Below are positions 8,213 through 17,510 of a stretch of DNA of 64,000 nt, one piece after another; positions within the stretch are counted from its first letter, which is position 1, and every line of letters starts with the position of its first letter. The DNA comes from Streptacidiphilus anmyonensis (GTDB lineage Bacteria; Actinomycetota; Actinomycetes; Streptomycetales; Streptomycetaceae). The stretch lies in contig NZ_BBPQ01000031.1 of assembly GCF_000787855.1 (NCBI RefSeq), forward strand, positions 15,244-79,243, given 5' to 3'. A program made the position numbers and the translations under genes. The notes beneath the pieces were generated by a model. That model made no database searches, had not been told where the DNA came from, and saw nothing but the letters and a program-made list of their open reading frames with translations.

Positions 8213-9709
8213 GTGGAAGTGGTTGAGCAGATGGTCGATGTGATCGTGGCCGGGGCGGGTCCCACCGGGATGATGCTGGCGGGTGAGTTGGCGCTGGCCG
8301 GGGTCGACGTGCAGGTCGTGGAGCGGCGGCCCACTGCCGAGCTGGTGGGTATGCGTGCCCGGGGGTTTCACGCGCGCACGATCGAGATCCTCGACCAGCG
8401 GGGCATCGCCGAGCGCTTCCTCGCCGCGGGGCAGACCGTCTCCGCTGCGTCCTTCGCGGGGGCGCGGGTGGACGTCGGCGACTTCCCGACGCGGCATCCG
8501 TACACGCTGGGCCTGGTGCAGAGCAGGATCGAGGGGATTCTGGCCGAGTGGATCGGGGAGCTGGGTGTGCCGGTCCAACGGGGGCGTGAGGTGGTCGGGT
8601 TCGCGCAGGACGGCGACGGGGTCGACCTGCTGGTGGCCGACGGGGCCCCGATGCGGGCGCGGTACCTGGTGGCGGCGGACGGCGGACGCAGCGTCATCCG
8701 GAAGGCGGCCGGCATCGGCTTCCCCGGGTGGGAGGCGACCAGGAGCACCCTGATCGCCGAGGTGGAGGTGACCGAGGAGACGCCGAAGGGCATGCGCGTC
8801 GACGAGACCGGGATCCACGGACTGACCCCTCTGGGCGACGACGGCAGGATGACCCAGGTGCTGGTGACGGAGCAGCAGCTGGGGTCGGCGGCCGAGCCCA
8901 CGCTGGCGGACCTGAGCAGGGCTCTGGTCGACGTCTACGGCTCCGACTTCGGGGTGCGCAGTCCGAGGACCATCTCCCGGTTCACCGACGCGACCCGGCA
9001 GGCGGCCTCCTACCGCGAAGGGCGGGTGCTGCTGGCGGGCGACGCCGCCCACGTGCACGGTCCCACGGGCGGGCAGGGCATCGGCCTCGGGGTCGAGGAC
9101 GCGGTGAACCTGGGGTGGAAGCTCGCGCAGGTGGTCAGGGGCGTCTCACCCGACGGCCTCCTGGACACCTACCAGGCGGAACGCCATCCGGCCACGGCCC
9201 GCGTGCTGAAGTACACGATGGCGATGTCGGCGACGCAGCGGGCGGACAGCCGCGTCAGCGCGCTGGCCGACTTGGTGGCCGACCTGATGTCGGTCGACGC
9301 CGCCCGGACCAGGCTGGCGGGCCTGCACCTCGGCCTCGACGTCCGGTACGGGGCCGAGGGCGTCGGCCACCCCCTCCTGGGACGCCGGATGCCCGATCTC
9401 GACCTGACGGGCGCGGACGGCCCGCTGCGGGTGTTCACGCTCCTGCACGACGCCCGGCCCGTGCTGCTCGACCTGGGCGAGGCCGACAGCCTCGCGTCCG
9501 CGTCGGGGCCGTGGGGTGATCGCGTGCGGTCGGTCCAGGCCCGGTACGAGGGCAGCACGTGGGAGCTGCCGGTGGTCGGCGCCGTCGACCCTCCCGCGGC
9601 GGTGCTGATCCGGCCGGACGGGCATGTGGCGTGGGTGGGCGACGGGTCGGACGCGGGGCTCCGGGAGGCGCTGACGCGCTGGTTCGGACCGTCGGCCGAG
9701 GCCATGTGA
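8213..9709 (+). CDS. FAD-dependent aromatic monooxygenase (class A)
   Basis: The protein has 498 residues. It has the FAD-binding GAGPTG motif near the N terminus, a DG motif (AADGGRSVIRK) and the GD motif GDAAHVHGPTGGQG, all diagnostic of single-component flavin hydroxylases of the PF01494 type. A C-terminal thioredoxin-like extension (from about residue 380) is shared with tetracycline/rifampicin-type hydroxylases. The likely reaction is NAD(P)H-dependent hydroxylation of an aromatic or polyketide substrate, or detoxification of one. The GTG at 8213 has AAGGG six bases upstream; ATG 8231 would be a minimal start. No biosynthetic partner is adjacent. Confidence 0.85.
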   Translation: MEVVEQMVDVIVAGAGPTGMMLAGELALAGVDVQVVERRPTAELVGMRARGFHARTIEILDQRGIAERFLAAGQTVSAASFAGARVDVGDFPTRHPYTLGLVQSRIEGILAEWIGELGVPVQRGREVVGFAQDGDGVDLLVADGAPMRARYLVAADGGRSVIRKAAGIGFPGWEATRSTLIAEVEVTEETPKGMRVDETGIHGLTPLGDDGRMTQVLVTEQQLGSAAEPTLADLSRALVDVYGSDFGVRSPRTISRFTDATRQAASYREGRVLLAGDAAHVHGPTGGQGIGLGVEDAVNLGWKLAQVVRGVSPDGLLDTYQAERHPATARVLKYTMAMSATQRADSRVSALADLVADLMSVDAARTRLAGLHLGLDVRYGAEGVGHPLLGRRMPDLDLTGADGPLRVFTLLHDARPVLLDLGEADSLASASGPWGDRVRSVQARYEGSTWELPVVGAVDPPAAVLIRPDGHVAWVGDGSDAGLREALTRWFGPSAEAM

Positions 9710-9732
9710 GGCGGCCGCAGGTGGCGGCCGCC
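9710..9732. terminator. bidirectional terminator
   Basis: Arms 9710-9718 and 9724-9732 form a perfect 9-bp GC stem with a 5-base loop, placed between convergent monooxygenase and alpha-galactosidase genes. Confidence 0.7.
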
Positions 9733-9748
9733 CCACTCCAGGGGATCC

Positions 9749-11848
9749 TCAGCTCTGGGTGAAGCCGGTGAAGTCGGCCTCGCCGCTGGTGCCGTCGCTG
9801 TGGGAGCTGGTGAACACGCCGACGTCCTGGGTCGTGGCGACGCCCGGCACGGTGGCCTGGCCGACCTGCGTCCAACTCGTGCCGTCGGTGGACCAGTAGC
9901 CGGTGAAGACGGATCCGTTGCGGACCAGCTTCAGCCAGGACGGGTAGACCGCGGTTCCGCTGCCCTGGTTGGAGGGGGCGCTGTTGGAGTCCAGCTGTCC
10001 GTCGCCGTCGCTGTCCCACTGCAGGACGTAGCCCTTGCCCGGGGCCTCGGCCAGGATCACGTATCCGGGTGAGGCGGCCGAGCCGGTGATGTCGTTGCGG
10101 ACCATGAGGCCGGCCTTGGCCCAGTCGCTGGTCGCCGCCTGGGCGGTGAGTTCGACGACGGTGGTGGAGCCGTCGTGCTCGGCGCCCTGCTGGTAGACGG
10201 CGCCGTACTGGTCGGTGCTGCCCCACAGGTCCGCCCCGGCGCCGTCGATGGCGAGGCGGTCGCCCGCCTGGCCGAAGACGGCGGTGTTGTCGGTGTAGGT
10301 GCGGAAGGGCGCCTGGACCGGCGAGGGCACCTCCGCCGGGTTCGCGGCGTCCACCCGCGCCGTGCCGCCGGACCAGTGCGCGGCGGCCGTCCCGGTCAGC
10401 TGGATGTGGGCGATCGGCTCGGTCGGTGAGGCCGGTGCGGTGACCCGGAAGGCGGCGATGGCCATCTTGCCGGGGCCGACGCGGGCGAACCGGGTCGAGG
10501 TCAGCGGCTTGACGGTCCATCCGCCGGGGGCGGTCAGCCCGAGGCGGACGTCCGTGACGGCCTTCGCGCCGTCGTCGGTGAAGGTGGACTCGACGGTGGC
10601 CGAGCCGCCGGCGGTGAACTGCGGTGCGGTGGTGTCCAGGACGAGCGCGGGGGCGAGCGCGCCGGGCCGGCTGGTCGGGGTGACGCGGTACATCACGGTG
10701 CCGTGGCCGGGCACGGAGGCGGCGATGACGCCGGCGGCTCCGGCGGCGGTGCTGCGGTGCGCCCACAGGTCGCGCAGCACGTAGCCCTTGGCGGCGGGCA
10801 GGCCCACGGCCGCGGCGGTGGTGGAGATGGTGGCGCGGCCGGGGTTCTCGTTGAACAGGGTGACCGCGACGCTGCCGTCGGCCAGGGGCTTGGCCAGCAC
10901 GTCGAGTCCGTCGGCGAGGGTGACCGGTCGGCCCTGGCGGCCGAGCCGGTCCTGGTCGACGGCGATCACCTCGCGGTTGCCGTAGATCGCGAGGGTGGCG
11001 GCGCTCGCGGTGCGCAGGTCGGTGCCGGAGACCAGCGGTGCGGCCATCTCCGCCCACAGCGAGAACTCGCTGCGGTCCTCGGTCGGGGTCATGCCGTTGC
11101 CGACTTCCAGCATGTCGGGGTCGTTCCAGGCGCCGGGCCCGGCTCCGGCGGCGAGCTGCACGTTGGTGTGGAAGTTCGACAGCATCGAGCCGAAGGACGC
11201 GTTGATGTCGCCGGTGGTGCGCCACAGGTTGCCGACGCCCGCGCCCCAGGAGGCGACGGACTCGTTGCCCCAGTTGCAGAGGCTGAAGACGATCGGGCGG
11301 CCGGTGGCGGCGAGGGCGTCGCGCATGGCGGTGTAGCGCTGGAGCGAGGGGATGCCCTGGTTGTAGCAGTTGTCGTACTTCAGGTAGTCGACGCCCCAGG
11401 ACGCGAAGGTGGCGGCGTCCTGCTTCTCGTGGCCGAGGCTGCCGGGGTAGCCGGCGCAGGTGAGGGTGCCGGCGCTCTCGTAGATGCCGAGCTTGAGCCC
11501 CTTGGCGTGGACGTAGTCGGCGACGCCCTTGATGCCGTCGGGGAACTTGGCGGGGTCGGGGACGAGGTCGCCGTCGGCGTCGCGGTCGTGCGTCATCCAG
11601 CAGTCGTCGATGTTGACGTACTGGTATCCGGCGGCTTTGAGGCCGGATGCGACGATCTTGTCGGCGGTCTGCTCGACGAGCTTCTCGCTGACGTCGCAGC
11701 CGAAGGCGTTCCAGTCGTTCCAGCCCATGGGCGGGGTCAGGGCCAGGCCGTTGGCGAGGGCGGCGGCCGGGGCGGCGGTGAGCGGGACCGCGGCGAGGGC
11801 GGTCGCCGCGAGGGAGGTCGCAACCAGTGCGGCCCATGTCTTGCGCAT
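9749..11848 (-). CDS. secreted GH27 alpha-galactosidase with NEW3-like and lectin-like domains
   Basis: The protein has 699 residues. A signal peptide of about 32 residues precedes a GH27 barrel (TPPMGWNDWNAFG onward). The nucleophile is Asp159 in YLKYDNC and the acid/base is Asp214 in WRTTGDI. A beta-sandwich follows (about 290-400), then an alpha-galactosidase NEW3-like domain (about 405-510) and a C-terminal jelly-roll/concanavalin-like domain (about 520-699) containing WSTDGTSW. It should release alpha-linked galactose or a related sugar outside the cell. The ATG has GGAG at six bases. It is divergent from a second GH27 gene, sharing a 280-base control region. Confidence 0.93.
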   Translation of the reverse strand: MRKTWAALVATSLAATALAAVPLTAAPAAALANGLALTPPMGWNDWNAFGCDVSEKLVEQTADKIVASGLKAAGYQYVNIDDCWMTHDRDADGDLVPDPAKFPDGIKGVADYVHAKGLKLGIYESAGTLTCAGYPGSLGHEKQDAATFASWGVDYLKYDNCYNQGIPSLQRYTAMRDALAATGRPIVFSLCNWGNESVASWGAGVGNLWRTTGDINASFGSMLSNFHTNVQLAAGAGPGAWNDPDMLEVGNGMTPTEDRSEFSLWAEMAAPLVSGTDLRTASAATLAIYGNREVIAVDQDRLGRQGRPVTLADGLDVLAKPLADGSVAVTLFNENPGRATISTTAAAVGLPAAKGYVLRDLWAHRSTAAGAAGVIAASVPGHGTVMYRVTPTSRPGALAPALVLDTTAPQFTAGGSATVESTFTDDGAKAVTDVRLGLTAPGGWTVKPLTSTRFARVGPGKMAIAAFRVTAPASPTEPIAHIQLTGTAAAHWSGGTARVDAANPAEVPSPVQAPFRTYTDNTAVFGQAGDRLAIDGAGADLWGSTDQYGAVYQQGAEHDGSTTVVELTAQAATSDWAKAGLMVRNDITGSAASPGYVILAEAPGKGYVLQWDSDGDGQLDSNSAPSNQGSGTAVYPSWLKLVRNGSVFTGYWSTDGTSWTQVGQATVPGVATTQDVGVFTSSHSDGTSGEADFTGFTQS

Positions 11849-12128
11849 GCCTACTCCAGGATCCGTAGCGGTCCGTCAGGGGTGGTTCACGGCGTGCCCA
11901 GAGAAGCAAAACCAACAGCATCCGTCAATAACTCACACAATCTTGCACGAACCCTGGTGTCGTGTGGCATGTGTCATTACACTCTCGCCGTCAACTGATG
12001 GCCTCAGCAGCGCACGTGACTGCCCACCGGCAATGATTCCCCGTCAGATGACGTTCGATTGTGTTGTTTTCCCACCCGCAAGGCGCACCACCCACCCGAC
12101 CGTCCTCGCGCCCTCCGGAGCCGCAACC
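11849..12128. promoter_or_regulatory. shared control region of divergent GH27 genes
   Basis: This 280-base region separates two divergent galactosidase starts and is clearly more AT-rich than its surroundings around 11900-12070. On the minus strand a TTGACG hexamer (11916-11921) could be a -35 element for the left gene, but the matching -10 is poor. I could not identify a defined operator. Confidence 0.45.
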
Positions 12129-14237
12129 ATGCGAGCACCCCTGCCAAGAACCGCCCGAGCCGTGCTGGCGCTGGCCCTGGCCGCACCGGCCCTGGCCTTC
12201 AGCCTCGGCGCCACCGGACTGGCCACCGCCGTCCCGGCCGTCGCCCTCGACAACGGCACCGCCCTCACCCCGCCCATGGGCTGGAACTCCTGGAACTCCT
12301 TCGGCCCGGCCATCAACGAGCAGGAGGTGAAGCAGACCATCGACTACATGTCCGCGAACGGCCTCGCCACCGCCGGGTACAACACCGTCACCATCGACGA
12401 CGGCTGGTCGCTGCTGCACCGCAGCGGCCAGACCACGGACATCGTCAAGGACGCCTACGGCTCCCTCCAGCTCTACGACGCCGGCGGCAACCCCGTCAGC
12501 GGCACCGACGGCACCGGCATCGACCCCACCTCAGGCCACCTGATCCCGGACCCGGACAACTTCCCCTCCCAGACGGTCGACGGACAGACCGTCAACGGGA
12601 TCCAGTACCTGGCCTGGTACGCGCACAGCAAGGGCATGAAGTTCGGCCTGTACGCCACCGACACCTACACCACCTGCCAGGGCCACCCCGGCAGCCTCGG
12701 CCACGAGGCCGTCGACGCGAGCGACTTCGTCTCCTGGGGCGTCGACTTCGTCAAGTACGACGACTGTCCGTACGGCCCGCCCATCACGGGGCCCGACGGG
12801 CACGACTACGGCACCCAGGGCGAGGGCAAGGAGCTGACGCAGTCCATCTACGCCCGCGTCCAGACCTTCCAGAAGGCCCTCGACGCCGCCTCCGCCGCGC
12901 AGGGCCGCCCGAAGGTCGCCCTCAGCGTCTCCGCGCAGCCCGTCCACACCGGGCTCCCCTACCTCCAGGACCCGAACGACCCGGCGCGCACCGACCCCGT
13001 CGTCGCGGCCGGCACACAGCCCTACCAGGCCCCCGGCTACGCGCCGACCGGCGTGTGGTGCGGGCAGGTCGCCAACCTTTGCCGGATCGGCGGCGACCGC
13101 GACAGCGAACTGGACGGCGTGCTCTACCAGGGCCAGTTGCAGACCGCGCTGCAGTACCGCGGCAACGTCCGCCCCGGCAGCTGGAACGACATGGACATGA
13201 TGTTCGCCGGCTGGCAGGACCCGTACGGCCTGTGGGGCACCACCGACACCTGCTCCTGCCACAAGCCGTTCACCGACACCGAGTCGCAGACCGAGATCTC
13301 GATCCTGTCCATGATGGCGGCGCCGCTGATCTCCGGCGCGGACTTCCGCACCGCCGCGGACTCCCAGCACAGCTACGACGGCTACACCTGGTCCACCGGC
13401 ATCTCCTCCTCGGCGCTCGCGCTCTACGAGAACCGCGACGTCATCGCCGTCGACCAGGACAGCCTCGCCAAGCCCGCCACCCTGGTGGGCGACCCGCCGA
13501 ACTCCAGCACCGCGCCCGTCGTCCTCCAGCGCCAACTCGCAGGCGGCGACACCGCCGTCCTGCTGGTCAACCAGGACCCGAGCAACACCCAGACCGTCAC
13601 CACCAGCCTCGCCGCGCTGGGCCTCCCCAGCCCCGGCTACTCCGCCAAGAACCTGTGGACCGGCGCCACCGGCGAGTTCACCACCGCAAGCGGATCGGGC
13701 GGCGGGACGATCAGCGCCTCCGTGCCCCCGCACGGCGCGGTGCTCTACCGGCTGTCGCCGCTGCCGACGACGGTCCCGGCCACGGTCGTCGACGACGGCA
13801 GGTACCACTCCCTCAGCACCGGCGCCGGCACGGGCGGCCTGGTCCTGGAGGCGTCCGGGACGTGCAGCGCGCCGGTGACCTCCGTGGCGGACCTCAACAC
13901 CTGGTGGCCCAGCCACACCTCGGAGCAGTGGACCTTCACCAGCAACCCCGACGGCACCGTCCGCATCAGCGACGACTGCGACACCTCCACCCAGGTCCAC
14001 ACCGTCCTCGCGGCGGGCACCAGCGCGGGCGACTCCGCCTACCTGCTCAACTACTCGGCGGGCAACCCCTGGCAGGAGTGGCGCGTCGTCCAGAACACCG
14101 CCACCGGCGCACTGACCGTCACCAACGTCGCCACCGGCCTCGCCCTCGACACCGCCGGCACCGCCGCCGGCAGCACCGTCGTCACCAACTCCCCCAACCC
14201 GTCCGCCCCCGGCCAGTCCTGGAGCCTCGTCTCCTGA
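12129..14237 (+). CDS. secreted GH27 alpha-galactosidase-like enzyme with ricin-like C terminus
   Basis: The protein has 702 residues with a signal peptide of about 38 residues. The GH27 barrel contains the nucleophile Asp211 in VKYDDC and a likely acid/base Asp323 in CRIGGDRD. It is longer than the neighbouring paralogue because of loops after beta-strand 2 (about 100-155) and before the acid/base region. A beta-sandwich domain follows. The C-terminal stretch, about residues 555-702, has QW-type ends (HTSEQWTF, NPWQEWRV, GQSWSL), suggesting a ricin-type beta-trefoil or similar carbohydrate-binding module. The loops suggest different substrate preference from the neighbour, such as branched galactans or arabinopyranosides; this is inference. 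The start at ATG 12129 gives a clean signal peptide. Confidence 0.9.
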   Translation: MRAPLPRTARAVLALALAAPALAFSLGATGLATAVPAVALDNGTALTPPMGWNSWNSFGPAINEQEVKQTIDYMSANGLATAGYNTVTIDDGWSLLHRSGQTTDIVKDAYGSLQLYDAGGNPVSGTDGTGIDPTSGHLIPDPDNFPSQTVDGQTVNGIQYLAWYAHSKGMKFGLYATDTYTTCQGHPGSLGHEAVDASDFVSWGVDFVKYDDCPYGPPITGPDGHDYGTQGEGKELTQSIYARVQTFQKALDAASAAQGRPKVALSVSAQPVHTGLPYLQDPNDPARTDPVVAAGTQPYQAPGYAPTGVWCGQVANLCRIGGDRDSELDGVLYQGQLQTALQYRGNVRPGSWNDMDMMFAGWQDPYGLWGTTDTCSCHKPFTDTESQTEISILSMMAAPLISGADFRTAADSQHSYDGYTWSTGISSSALALYENRDVIAVDQDSLAKPATLVGDPPNSSTAPVVLQRQLAGGDTAVLLVNQDPSNTQTVTTSLAALGLPSPGYSAKNLWTGATGEFTTASGSGGGTISASVPPHGAVLYRLSPLPTTVPATVVDDGRYHSLSTGAGTGGLVLEASGTCSAPVTSVADLNTWWPSHTSEQWTFTSNPDGTVRISDDCDTSTQVHTVLAAGTSAGDSAYLLNYSAGNPWQEWRVVQNTATGALTVTNVATGLALDTAGTAAGSTVVTNSPNPSAPGQSWSLVS

Positions 14238-14267
14238 CCCCGCCCGGCACTGGACGGCCTCTCGTCG

Positions 14268-14301
14268 CCCGTTGACCGGGGAACCCCACCTGTTCAACGG
14301 G
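14268..14301 (+). terminator. candidate terminator after GH27 gene
   Basis: Inverted arms CCCGTTGA (14268-14275) and TCAACGGG (14294-14301) enclose a second small G/C hairpin. The structure is moderate and lacks a T-run. Confidence 0.4.
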
Positions 14302-14337
14302 CCACGAAGGGCTCCGTCGGCGCGCTAGCCTTCGTTC

Positions 14338-15321
14338 GTGATCGAAGGTGGGGGCGGGCAGCGACTCGACGGCGATCTCGGGCATCCGTGTTGGGGTGCG
14401 ACGCGATCGTGGGTGGAGAAACGCCTCGCTGACGGGGAGCGGATAGCGGGCGCCGAGCATCTGCGCGGTGGGTGGACCTCGGAGATGCGCAGGCTGCGCG
14501 TCGACGGGCCGGGCGGCCGGAGGGACCTCGTGCTGCGGTCCTTCGTGAAGCCCTTCTACGTCCGGCACGCGGAGGGCCTGCTGACCCGCGAAGCGGCGGT
14601 CCTGCGGCTGCTCGGTCCGACGGACGTGCCCGCGGCGACGCTCGTGGACGTGGACGCGACCGCGACGCACTGCGACCACCCGTCCCTGCTGATGTCGCTG
14701 TTGCCCGGGTCCGTCCGGTTGGACGACCGGGACGCCGAGCGCCGGGCCGATCTGATGGCCGAGCAGTTGGTGCGCATCCACCGGGTCGAGGTCGCCGACG
14801 AGACGAGGCCGCGGGCCTGGCAGGCTTGGACGTCGCCGGAGCGGGTGACGCTCCCGCAGCACACGGCGCGGCCGGACCTCTGGCAGCGGGCCGTCGAGGT
14901 CATCCGGCAGGATCCGCCCGCTCTGCGGCCTTGTTTCCTGCACCGGGACTTCCATCCGGGCAACGTCCTCTTCGAGGGCGCGGGGGACGACGTCCGGATC
15001 AGCGGTGTGGTCGACTGGGTGGAGACCTCGTGGGGACCCGCCGACCTCGACGTCGCTCACTGCTCGACCGCCCTGTCCCTGCTCCACGGCGTCCCCCTGG
15101 GGATGACCTTCGCGGACCGTTACCTCGCCGCCGGAGGCAGCCTCGCCGAGCAGCGCGCGGCGCACCTGTACTGGCGGCTCATCGACGCCCTGGCCTTCGC
15201 CCCGGACGCGGAGAAGGTCGCCGTCCCCTGGCGCGAACTCGGCCGCGCAGATCTGACTCCCGCCCTCCTGGGCGGCAGGCTCGAGGAGTACCTGCACGAC
15301 CTGTTCGACCGCTACGCGTAG
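14338..15321 (+). CDS. APH/choline-kinase-type phosphotransferase
   Basis: The protein has 327 residues with a protein-kinase-like fold of the aminoglycoside phosphotransferase family. The catalytic loop FLHRDFHPGNVLF lies near residue 205 and the metal-binding VVDWVETSWGP follows. The substrate may be an antibiotic, a sugar or another small metabolite and cannot be inferred. It starts at GTG 14338. The gene is about 100 bases after the galactosidase and looks separately transcribed. Confidence 0.85.
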   Translation: MIEGGGGQRLDGDLGHPCWGATRSWVEKRLADGERIAGAEHLRGGWTSEMRRLRVDGPGGRRDLVLRSFVKPFYVRHAEGLLTREAAVLRLLGPTDVPAATLVDVDATATHCDHPSLLMSLLPGSVRLDDRDAERRADLMAEQLVRIHRVEVADETRPRAWQAWTSPERVTLPQHTARPDLWQRAVEVIRQDPPALRPCFLHRDFHPGNVLFEGAGDDVRISGVVDWVETSWGPADLDVAHCSTALSLLHGVPLGMTFADRYLAAGGSLAEQRAAHLYWRLIDALAFAPDAEKVAVPWRELGRADLTPALLGGRLEEYLHDLFDRYA

Positions 15322-15324
15322 ACC

Positions 15325-15349
15325 GTCGCGGCCCGCCGTTCGGGCCGAC
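15325..15349 (+). terminator. hairpin after phosphotransferase gene
   Basis: CGGCCCG (15329-15335) pairs with CGGGCCG (15341-15347) around a 5-base loop. It starts a few bases after the stop and lies between convergent genes. Confidence 0.5.
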
Positions 15350-15383
15350 GGCACGCAGTTCGGTCGCTCCGCTGATGCGACCG

Positions 15384-15932
15384 TCAACGCGCGGCGAGGG
15401 CCTGCGGGGACCACGCGCCGAACCACTGCTCGGCGCCGTACTGCTCGAACCGCGACACCTCGGTGAACCCCAGCTTCGCCGCGACGCGCATCGAGCTCCC
15501 GTTGGCGGTCTGGGTGGTGAGGACGACAGGCTCGCCGGGAACGGTGCGGGCGAACCAGGCGAGTGCCGCTGCGGCCGCCTCGGCGGCGTAGCCGTGGCCC
15601 CAGGCGCTCGGCAGCAGGAGGTAGCCGAGCTCGGCCTCGCCTCCCTGCGGGAGGACGCGGCCCAGACGCTCGGGGTCGCGGCGGTCGAGCGTGACGACGC
15701 CGATCACCGCTGCGTCGAGCTCGATCACGAAGAAGCCGGGTCGCCGTCCCGGTATCTCCGGCACCGCGCGTTCGAGCTCGTCACGCGGTCGGGCGCCGCC
15801 GATGTAGGTGCCCACCTCAGGCGAGGCGAACAACTCGATGAGCGCCGCACGGTCCCGGGCTTCGGACTCACGGAGGACGAGCCGTTCGGTCGTGATCGGG
15901 GCGGGCGGCCAGGCGACGGTTCCAAGATCCAT
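15384..15932 (-). CDS. GNAT N-acetyltransferase (RimJ/RimL type)
   Basis: The protein has 182 residues. The N-terminal ITTERLVLRE, central LGYLLLPSAWGHGYAAEAAAA (acetyl-CoA binding motif A) and later NGSSMRVAAKLGF are hallmarks of the RimJ/RimL-like acetyltransferases. The acceptor, a protein N terminus or small molecule, is unknown. The ATG at 15932 lacks a ribosome site but is preceded at nine bases by a GATAGT -10-like hexamer, so the mRNA may be leaderless. Confidence 0.85.
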   Translation of the reverse strand: MDLGTVAWPPAPITTERLVLRESEARDRAALIELFASPEVGTYIGGARPRDELERAVPEIPGRRPGFFVIELDAAVIGVVTLDRRDPERLGRVLPQGGEAELGYLLLPSAWGHGYAAEAAAAALAWFARTVPGEPVVLTTQTANGSSMRVAAKLGFTEVSRFEQYGAEQWFGAWSPQALAAR

Positions 15933-15941
15933 GGTGACCAA

Positions 15942-15947
15942 ACTATC
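15942..15947 (-). promoter_or_regulatory. possible -10 element of leaderless GNAT transcript
   Basis: GATAGT on the minus strand ends nine bases before the ATG, which would place the transcription start at or next to the start codon. Confidence 0.3.
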
Positions 15948-15994
15948 GTGCGCCCGCCGGACCGGAGGCCCGAAAGCGCCGAGGTCAGGAAGCG

Positions 15995-16029
15995 GACTGC
16001 CCCCGGAGCCGCAGGCTCCGGGGGCAGTC
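15995..16029 (-). terminator. operon terminator downstream of Xaa-Pro peptidase
   Basis: A perfect 16-bp stem (15995-16010 with 16014-16029) and a 3-base loop lie two bases beyond the last stop codon of the peptide-uptake operon. Confidence 0.85.
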
Positions 16030-16031
16030 GA

Positions 16032-17486
16032 TCAGGCGGACCGCAGGGCCGTCGTCCAGGCTTCGACCTCGTCCGGGTGGCGTGGCAGGCCGGAGGAGAG
16101 GCACTCGACGCCGTCGGCCGTGACGACGAAGTCGTCCTCGATGCGCATGCCGATGCCGCGCAGCTCCTCGGGGATGGTCAGGTCGTCGGGCTGGAAGTAC
16201 AGGCCCGGTTCGACGGTGAGGACGTGGCCGGGCTCCAGCACCCCGCCCAGGTAGTTCTCGGTGCGGGCGCTGGCGCAGTCGTGGCAGTCCAGACCGAGCA
16301 TGTGGCCCGAGCCGCACAGGGTGTAGCGGCGGTAGCGGTCCGCGGCGGGCGTGGTGGCGCTGTCCGCGCTGGGGCGCAGGCCCCAGGAGTCGAGGCCCTC
16401 GGCGATGACCCGCATCGCGGCCTCGTGGAAGTCGCCGAACCGCGCTCCCGGCCGCACCGCCGCGATGCCCGCCGACTGGGCGGCGAAGACCAGGTCGTAG
16501 ACGCGGCGTTGGACGTCGGTGAACCGTCCGCTGACCGGGATCGTCCGGCTGACGTCGCCGGTGTAGAAGGAGTCCGCCTCCACGCCGGCGTCCAGCAGCA
16601 GCGCGTCACCCTCCCGCACGGGTCCGTCGTTGCGCATCCAGTGCAGGGCGCAGGCGTGCGCCCCGGCTGCCGCGATGGTCTCGAAGCCGAGCCCGTAACC
16701 CTCCAGCCGGGCCGCGCGGTTGAACGTGCCCTCGATCCAGCGCTCGCCCCGGGCAAGGGCGGTGGCGCGGGGCAGCTCGCGGGCGACGTCGTGGAAGCCG
16801 GCGACCGTGAACCCCACGGCGGCGCGCAGTTGCGCGATCTCCCACTCGTCCTTGACGAGCCGCAACTCCGAGAGGAAGGTACGCAGTTCGGTCTCATCGC
16901 GGGTGTTCTCCGGCACGAGGGAGTCGACCAGCGCGTCCTCGCCGCGCAGCACGCGCGTCGGGGTGTCCCCGGCGAGCGCCCGCTCCAGCGTGTCGCGTGG
17001 GGCCACCTCGAGGCCCAGCGCGTCGGCGGTCTCGGCGAGGGTCCGGCGCCGGCCGATCCAGAACTCGCCGTGGCGGCGGTCGCTGTAGAACTCCGCGCCG
17101 TTCGGGCCGCCGTCGCGCGGCGAGCGCCCGCGGGTGAACAGCAGCACCGTGTGCCCCTGCCCGGTGGGCTCGAAGACGAGCACGCTGTCGGGGATCGCGT
17201 CGGCCGCCTGCTCGGCGGTGAGGTGGACGAAGGCGGTGTGGGGCCGGAACGGGTAGTCGAAGTCGTTGCTGCGGATCTTGAAACCGCCGGACGGGATGAC
17301 GATCCGCTCGCCCGGGAAGCGGTCGGACACCGCCGCCCGCCGCCTCGCCGCGTAGTCCGCGCCGGACGTCCGCGGCACCTTCAGGTCCGTGTCCTGCCAA
17401 CCCTCCTGGAAGGACGCGGCCAACGCGGCCGACACCGCACGATCGTGACTGCTGAGGCCGCGCGGCTCGTCGCCTCGTCGGTCCAT
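16032..17486 (-). CDS. pepP: Xaa-Pro aminopeptidase (M24B)
   Basis: The protein has 484 residues. An N-terminal creatinase-like domain precedes a pita-bread M24 domain. The five metal ligands are visible: Asp in LLLDAGVE, Asp in TGDVSRT, His in GSGHMLGLD, Glu in VEPGLYF and Glu in GMRIEDDF. It should cut N-terminal residues that precede proline in intracellular peptides. The ATG at 17486 has GGAGGAG at correct spacing and lies 24 bases after the class V aminotransferase gene. It is the last gene of the peptide ABC operon, which fits hydrolysis of imported proline-containing peptides. Confidence 0.93.
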   Translation of the reverse strand: MDRRGDEPRGLSSHDRAVSAALAASFQEGWQDTDLKVPRTSGADYAARRRAAVSDRFPGERIVIPSGGFKIRSNDFDYPFRPHTAFVHLTAEQAADAIPDSVLVFEPTGQGHTVLLFTRGRSPRDGGPNGAEFYSDRRHGEFWIGRRRTLAETADALGLEVAPRDTLERALAGDTPTRVLRGEDALVDSLVPENTRDETELRTFLSELRLVKDEWEIAQLRAAVGFTVAGFHDVARELPRATALARGERWIEGTFNRAARLEGYGLGFETIAAAGAHACALHWMRNDGPVREGDALLLDAGVEADSFYTGDVSRTIPVSGRFTDVQRRVYDLVFAAQSAGIAAVRPGARFGDFHEAAMRVIAEGLDSWGLRPSADSATTPAADRYRRYTLCGSGHMLGLDCHDCASARTENYLGGVLEPGHVLTVEPGLYFQPDDLTIPEELRGIGMRIEDDFVVTADGVECLSSGLPRHPDEVEAWTTALRSA

Positions 17487-17510
17487 GGAACTCCTCCAAC
17501 TCGTTCGCCG

